Assembly (NCBI RefSeq): GCF_017355985.1
Contig: NZ_JAFIQU010000026.1
Span: 1 to 64,000, forward strand
Origin: Arenibaculum pallidiluteum
GTDB lineage: Bacteria > Pseudomonadota > Alphaproteobacteria > Azospirillales > Azospirillaceae
Reading direction: 5' to 3'
DNA: 64,000 nt
Below are positions 60,396 to 64,000 of the stretch, piece by piece; position 1 is the stretch's first letter; each line of letters starts with the position of its first letter. Made by a program: the position numbers and the translations under genes. The notes under the pieces are model-generated. The model did not search any database, was not told the origin of the DNA, and worked only from the letters and a program-made list of their open reading frames with translations.

Positions 60396-61346
60396 ATGAT
60401 CAGCGTCATCATGCCGGCCTTTCAGGCTGAGGAATTCATCGGGGCGGCAATCGAGAGTATTCGCAACCAGTCGCTGCGCGACTGGGAGTTGATTGTCTCT
60501 GACGACGGGTCGACCGACGGGACCCTTGCCATCGCCGAGCGGCATGCGGCCGAGGATTCGCGGATCCGCGTGCTGCGGAACGATCACGTGGGCGTCGCGG
60601 CCAATGGCAACCGGTGCCTGGAGGCCGCGCGATTCCCCTGGGTCGCCCGCATGGACGCCGACGACGTTGCGCTGGAGCACCGGCTCGCGCGGCTGATGCA
60701 GGCGGCGCTGGAATCGCCCGAGGTCGTCCTGTGGGGCGGCCGGGCAATCCTGATCGACCGGAATGGCCGTCACATGCGCGACGTCAATCTCGGCCCGCGG
60801 AGCACCGAGGAGTTCCGCGCCATGCGCGCCGAGGGCAAGGTGATATACGTCTGCGGCCCGACCTCGATGATGCGGCGCGACGTGGCGCTGCGGGCCGGCG
60901 GATACGATCCCGGCCTGAAGGCCTCGGTCGACGTGGAGCTGATGGACCGCATGGCCGATTTCGGCGAGGTCCGGACGATTCCCGACGTTCTGACGCTGTA
61001 CCGGCTGCATGGCGGCAGCATCAGCTCCGCACGGGTCCTGGAGCAGCAGCGCACCTTCTCCTTCGTGCGCGCCCGCAACCTGGCGCGGCTCGAAGGCCGG
61101 ATGCTGACCTATCCCGAATACCTGCAGGAGCTCGACTCGCAGCCCTGGAGCCGGCGTGCGCTGCGCCGCCTGCGTGCGCACGGCCAGCGCTACTACCGCA
61201 ACGGCCTCGTGCATCTGGCCGAGCGGCGCTTTGCCGCCGCCACCGGCGCGCTCGGACTTGCGCTGATCTTCGATCCCACCAACACGCTCAAGCGGGCCGG
61301 CCGCCGCGTCGGCGGCAACGTCAAGCGGCGCCTGGTCTCCGCCTGA
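60396..61346 (+). CDS. Glycosyltransferase family 2
   Basis: A 316-residue GT2 enzyme that would add a sugar to a growing surface polysaccharide at the cytoplasmic face. The nucleotide-sugar fold is seen in MISVIMPAFQAEEFIGAAIESIRNQSLRDWELIVSDDGSTDGT, with the metal-binding DXD-like MDADD in WVARMDADDVALEHRL. The C-terminal part (RRLRAHGQRYYRNGLVHLAERRFAAATGAL) is basic and suits membrane contact. Start at ATG 60396, with AAGGG about 9 bases upstream. It opens the polysaccharide section. Confidence 0.88.
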   Translation: MISVIMPAFQAEEFIGAAIESIRNQSLRDWELIVSDDGSTDGTLAIAERHAAEDSRIRVLRNDHVGVAANGNRCLEAARFPWVARMDADDVALEHRLARLMQAALESPEVVLWGGRAILIDRNGRHMRDVNLGPRSTEEFRAMRAEGKVIYVCGPTSMMRRDVALRAGGYDPGLKASVDVELMDRMADFGEVRTIPDVLTLYRLHGGSISSARVLEQQRTFSFVRARNLARLEGRMLTYPEYLQELDSQPWSRRALRRLRAHGQRYYRNGLVHLAERRFAAATGALGLALIFDPTNTLKRAGRRVGGNVKRRLVSA

Positions 61347-61403
61347 TCTCCGCCTGATCGGCGGGGCCGGCCCAACCCGGCCCCGCACCCGATCCCGATC
61401 CCG

Positions 61404-61448
61404 ATGGGCTTGCGGCCCGCGCGACGCTGGCGCGGGCCGCAAGCCCAT
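61404..61448. terminator. 19-bp perfect stem-loop between convergent polysaccharide genes
   Basis: ATGGGCTTGCGGCCCGCGC (61404-61422) pairs perfectly with 61430-61448 around the loop GACGCTG. It lies between the GT2 gene (+) and the flippase gene (-), and would serve both. There is no T run, but the stem is exceptionally strong. Confidence 0.6.
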
Positions 61449-61478
61449 GGGCCCGGCGCGGCAAGGCTCAGCCCCGCA

Positions 61479-62798
61479 TCAGCTCAGATCGGCCGACCGG
61501 GTCGCGACCTCGGCATCGTGCTGCCGGATGCGGCGGATCACGACGGGCGTCATGGCCAGGTGCTGCGCGATGCCGATCAGGGCATAGGCTGCGACGCCGG
61601 ACAGCGGCGCGGAGTAGGCCGCCGCGATCGGGAAGACGAGGAGCCGCGGTATCAGCGCCGCGATCTCGGCCACCAGGACGAAGCGCTGCAGGTCGAAGAC
61701 CGGCGCCAGCATGAAGGCCGGGACGCTGACGAAGCGCATGAACCACCATACGACGATCCACTGCGCATAGACGCCAGCCTCGCGCCAGGCCTCGCCGAAG
61801 ACCAGCGCGTAGAGCTGGGGCCCGACGAGCATCAGCACGACCGTGGGCGCGACCGCGAGCACGGCCATGCTGCCCGTGATCCGCAGGAAGAAGCCCATCA
61901 CCGGAGCGCGGCGCCGCACCCGCGCGACGGCCTCGCCGTAGAAGACGCGGCGCGTCGCCGTGCCGATCAGGTTCATGGGCAGCTCGAGCAGCCGGTAGGT
62001 GAACCAGTAGAGGCCGGCCATGGTCGGGCTGAACAACGCCGTCATCAGCAGCGGCGGCAGGGTCACCGTCGTCGAGTTCACCAGCGCTGCCGGAGCGTTG
62101 TAGAGCGGGAAGCTCGCGTGCTCCCGGGCCATCCTGCCCATCTCGCTCCAGCTCAGGCTGGACAGGATCGCGCGGAGTTCGCCCTTGAACTGGCGGGTCA
62201 GGGCGACCGTCGCCATCATGGAGCCGCCGATCTGGCCCAGGATCAGGCCCGGCGTGCCCCAGCGCGCGAGGCCGGCCATGATCTGCAGCACAGCGACGCC
62301 GAAGGAGCGCCAGATCTGCGAGACGGCGATCGCCTTGAAGTTCGCATCGCGCGTGCCCCAGAAGGTGAGAACCGTGTTGCTGCTGGACGCGAAGACCGCG
62401 AGCGGCAGGAACCAGGCCAGCGCACCCAGCTCGCCGGCGCCGAACAGGTTCAGGATCTGCTCGCCCGCCGCCGCCACCGCCCCGGCCGTGAGCGCCACCG
62501 CCCCCATGACCACCAGCATGGCGAGCGCCAGGATGTTCATGGCCTCCTCGGGCGTCCGGGCCAGGACGATCGCGAGCTCGTAGCGCCCGCTCGCCACCAC
62601 CACCATGGTCATGTTGAGCGCGCCGAACAGCGCGAAGAGGCCGAATTCCGCGGGGCTGAACAGCCGGACCAGCAGCGGGTAGGCCAGCGCCGTCAGCACC
62701 TGGGCCGCCGCCGTGCCGGTGGCCAGCACGGCGACGTTGCGCAGGAAGGGCGAGCGCGCGAGGCGGCGGACGGGGGCGGGAAGGCGCCGGCCCAGCAT
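61479..62798 (-). CDS. Polysaccharide flippase (Wzx-like, MOP superfamily)
   Basis: A 439-residue membrane protein with about 12 to 14 helices, related to O-antigen/exopolysaccharide flippases. FLRNVAVLATGTAAAQVLTALAYPLLVRLFSPAEFGLFALFGALNMTMVVVASGRYELAIVLA is the usual N-terminal block of this group. It would move lipid-linked oligosaccharide units across the inner membrane. The start is placed at ATG 62798; the upstream frame is unconserved and no strong ribosome site is seen. It lies 88 bp downstream of the polymerase gene on the same strand. Confidence 0.87.
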   Translation of the reverse strand: MLGRRLPAPVRRLARSPFLRNVAVLATGTAAAQVLTALAYPLLVRLFSPAEFGLFALFGALNMTMVVVASGRYELAIVLARTPEEAMNILALAMLVVMGAVALTAGAVAAAGEQILNLFGAGELGALAWFLPLAVFASSSNTVLTFWGTRDANFKAIAVSQIWRSFGVAVLQIMAGLARWGTPGLILGQIGGSMMATVALTRQFKGELRAILSSLSWSEMGRMAREHASFPLYNAPAALVNSTTVTLPPLLMTALFSPTMAGLYWFTYRLLELPMNLIGTATRRVFYGEAVARVRRRAPVMGFFLRITGSMAVLAVAPTVVLMLVGPQLYALVFGEAWREAGVYAQWIVVWWFMRFVSVPAFMLAPVFDLQRFVLVAEIAALIPRLLVFPIAAAYSAPLSGVAAYALIGIAQHLAMTPVVIRRIRQHDAEVATRSADLS

Positions 62799-62886
62799 GG
62801 CGGGGAAGCTCAACCGACGCTCCGGCCGATGCTCGCGGCGCCGCGGGGTGCGGGACGGCGAACCCCGCGGCGGCTCCGGGCGGCGC

Positions 62887-64000
62887 TCATCCGCGTTGCG
62901 GGCTGCGCCCGCCGAAGGAGGTCGGAGGAGCGGCGATATGCACCGGGCGGGGCGCCGTGCGGACAGCCGGCACACGCTGCGGCGTCAGCCAGAACGAGGT
63001 CATCAGGAACAGCGCCCACATCAGGTTGCTCTGCTCCAGGATCACCCGCTCCGGGAAGCTGTAGACCAGCAGGAAGGCCAGGAAGAGCGCATAGAAGACG
63101 CCGACGTTGTCGGTCGAGGTCACGAGGCGCTGCCACACGCGCTTGACCGTCTTGGCGAAGGCAAGGCCCAGCAGCACGCAGCCGGCGATGCCGAGCTCGA
63201 GCCAGACGTCGAGATAGCCGTTGTGGCCGTTGCGCATGCCCTCCCAGGAGAGCTGCGCATAGACGTTCCGCGCGCCCGCCTCCGTCCAGAAGGTCCGGTA
63301 GCCGACGCCGAACCAGGCGTTCTTCATGCCCTCGTGGATGGCCGCGGTCCACAGCGTCGTGCGGCCCGTCAGCGTTTCGCTGCGGCCCAGCGCCTCCAGG
63401 CCGAGCGTCAGGATCTGGACCCCCGCGACCAGCACGATGCCGAAGGTGACGATCAGGACCACCGGCAGCTTCACGTTCAGCGGAAGGCGGCCGCGCCGCA
63501 GCGCCCGGACGGCCGGCCAGGTGGCGATCACGCCCACCAGCGTCGCGATGCTGGTCGCCGAATTCGCCATGTAGAGCAGGCCGATGGCCGCCCCGATGGT
63601 CGCCCACCACAGCCAGCGGATGGGGCCGCGGCTGTCGGCCTGCAGCAGCAGCATGACGAACACGGTCATGGCCGCGAAGAGGCCCTGGACGTTCTTGTGC
63701 CCGAAGGTGCCGCGCCACAGGCCGGTATGGGGCCCGATCCGGTGCTTTCCCCAGACCGTGAACAGCGCGAAGAAGTAGCTCATGGCGCAGGCCAGCACGA
63801 AGGCCCAGCCCAGCAGGACCAGCAGCTCCTTCGGCGAGAACCGCAGCACCAGGTACATGGCGAAGGCGGTCGTCAGCACCAGCGCGAATCCACGCCGGAA
63901 CGTCGTCGCGGGATAGGGTGACCAGAAGGCCGAGAAGAGCAGGTAGATCAGCAGCGCGAAGATCAGCGGGTTGCCCGCGATCAGCTTCCAAGCGCGCCGG
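62887..64000 (-). CDS. O-antigen ligase / ExoQ-like polymerase (5' end outside the window)
   Basis: At least 371 residues of a polytopic membrane protein; the reading frame runs off the right edge, so the true start is missing. Family motifs are the FWSPYPATTFRRG loop, the GxxxHKN motif (WRGTFGHKNVQGLF), TGRTTLWTAAIHEGMKNAWFGVGY, and the NGHNGYLDVWLELGIAG segment. These mark the Wzy/WaaL/ExoQ superfamily; the HKN motif favours the ExoQ-type exopolysaccharide polymerase. It works with the flippase gene that follows it. Confidence 0.88.
   Translation of the reverse strand, partial: RRAWKLIAGNPLIFALLIYLLFSAFWSPYPATTFRRGFALVLTTAFAMYLVLRFSPKELLVLLGWAFVLACAMSYFFALFTVWGKHRIGPHTGLWRGTFGHKNVQGLFAAMTVFVMLLLQADSRGPIRWLWWATIGAAIGLLYMANSATSIATLVGVIATWPAVRALRRGRLPLNVKLPVVLIVTFGIVLVAGVQILTLGLEALGRSETLTGRTTLWTAAIHEGMKNAWFGVGYRTFWTEAGARNVYAQLSWEGMRNGHNGYLDVWLELGIAGCVLLGLAFAKTVKRVWQRLVTSTDNVGVFYALFLAFLLVYSFPERVILEQSNLMWALFLMTSFWLTPQRVPAVRTAPRPVHIAAPPTSFGGRSPQRG

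Noticed and set aside
57954-61448. A 1,164-residue open frame on the minus strand
   Set aside because: It runs antisense through the four-PAS kinase and the GT2 gene, both of which have clear domains, and crosses their intergenic space; it is a base-composition artefact.

Overview
The window is about 64 kb of very GC-rich DNA (near 70% by eye) with the gene set of a free-living heterotrophic alphaproteobacterium. The markers are an alpha-type heme A synthase, an isocitrate lyase controlled by a divergent ScfR-type regulator and followed by a DUF4170 protein, a Rhizobium-type GlpSTPQUV glycerol ABC transporter, HspQ, and several large PAS/Cache sensor kinases. Rhodospirillales or a nearby order is my best guess; no rRNA or ribosomal marker is present to fix it. 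Most of the sequence is ordinary chromosome. The only region with clearly different base composition is a short tRNA-linked insert near 43.3-45.0 kb.

Layout. 0-1 kb: an IS5-type transposase. 1-5.2 kb: two small regulated units, each with a LysR gene facing its target (a secreted cupin; a nitroreductase-EamA exporter pair). 5.4-7.6 kb: asd and an LpxR-like lipid A deacylase. 7.7-11.2 kb: a 1,156-residue hybrid kinase. 11.3-14.5 kb: ScfR regulator facing aceA-DUF4170, with TTTAC repeats between. 15-15.6 kb: a PfpI/DJ-1 homologue lacking its nucleophile. 15.7-21.4 kb: an oppABCDF peptide importer operon. 21.6-24.7 kb: a coupled VTT membrane protein and EEP phosphohydrolase, ctaA and hspQ. 24.8-29.3 kb: a GH17 membrane glucanase and a cytoplasmic four-PAS hybrid kinase. 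29.6-36.3 kb: one strand carries enoyl-CoA hydratase, an HSDL2-like SDR, an alpha/beta hydrolase, a winged-helix/NTPase/TPR regulator and a double NTF2-fold protein. 36.5-43 kb: an acyltransferase, a chemoreceptor and a Cache-PAS hybrid kinase.

43.2-45 kb: tRNA-Arg(CCT) with a 16-bp direct repeat of its 3' end 1.7 kb downstream, enclosing one AT-rich membrane-protein gene and no visible integrase. 45.3-53.1 kb: the complete glpD-glpSTPQUV glycerol operon with an upstream array of GTTCNNAT-like repeats. 53.2-55.4 kb: a 12-bp tandem repeat, then gnd and gntK overlapping by 4 bp. 55.4-60.2 kb: a Deg/HtrA protease, a PRC-barrel lipoprotein and a four-PAS histidine kinase. 60.4-64 kb: the edge of a surface polysaccharide locus (GT2, Wzx-like flippase, ExoQ/Wzy-like polymerase running off the window).

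How it works together: the window is rich in carbon entry and sensing. Glycerol import and oxidation, gluconate phosphorylation and oxidation, the glyoxylate entry enzyme and peptide import sit beside sensor kinases with no adjacent output regulator. Many operons show 4-bp ATGA/GTGA stop-start overlaps, and several unit ends carry long perfect stems that are probably terminators.
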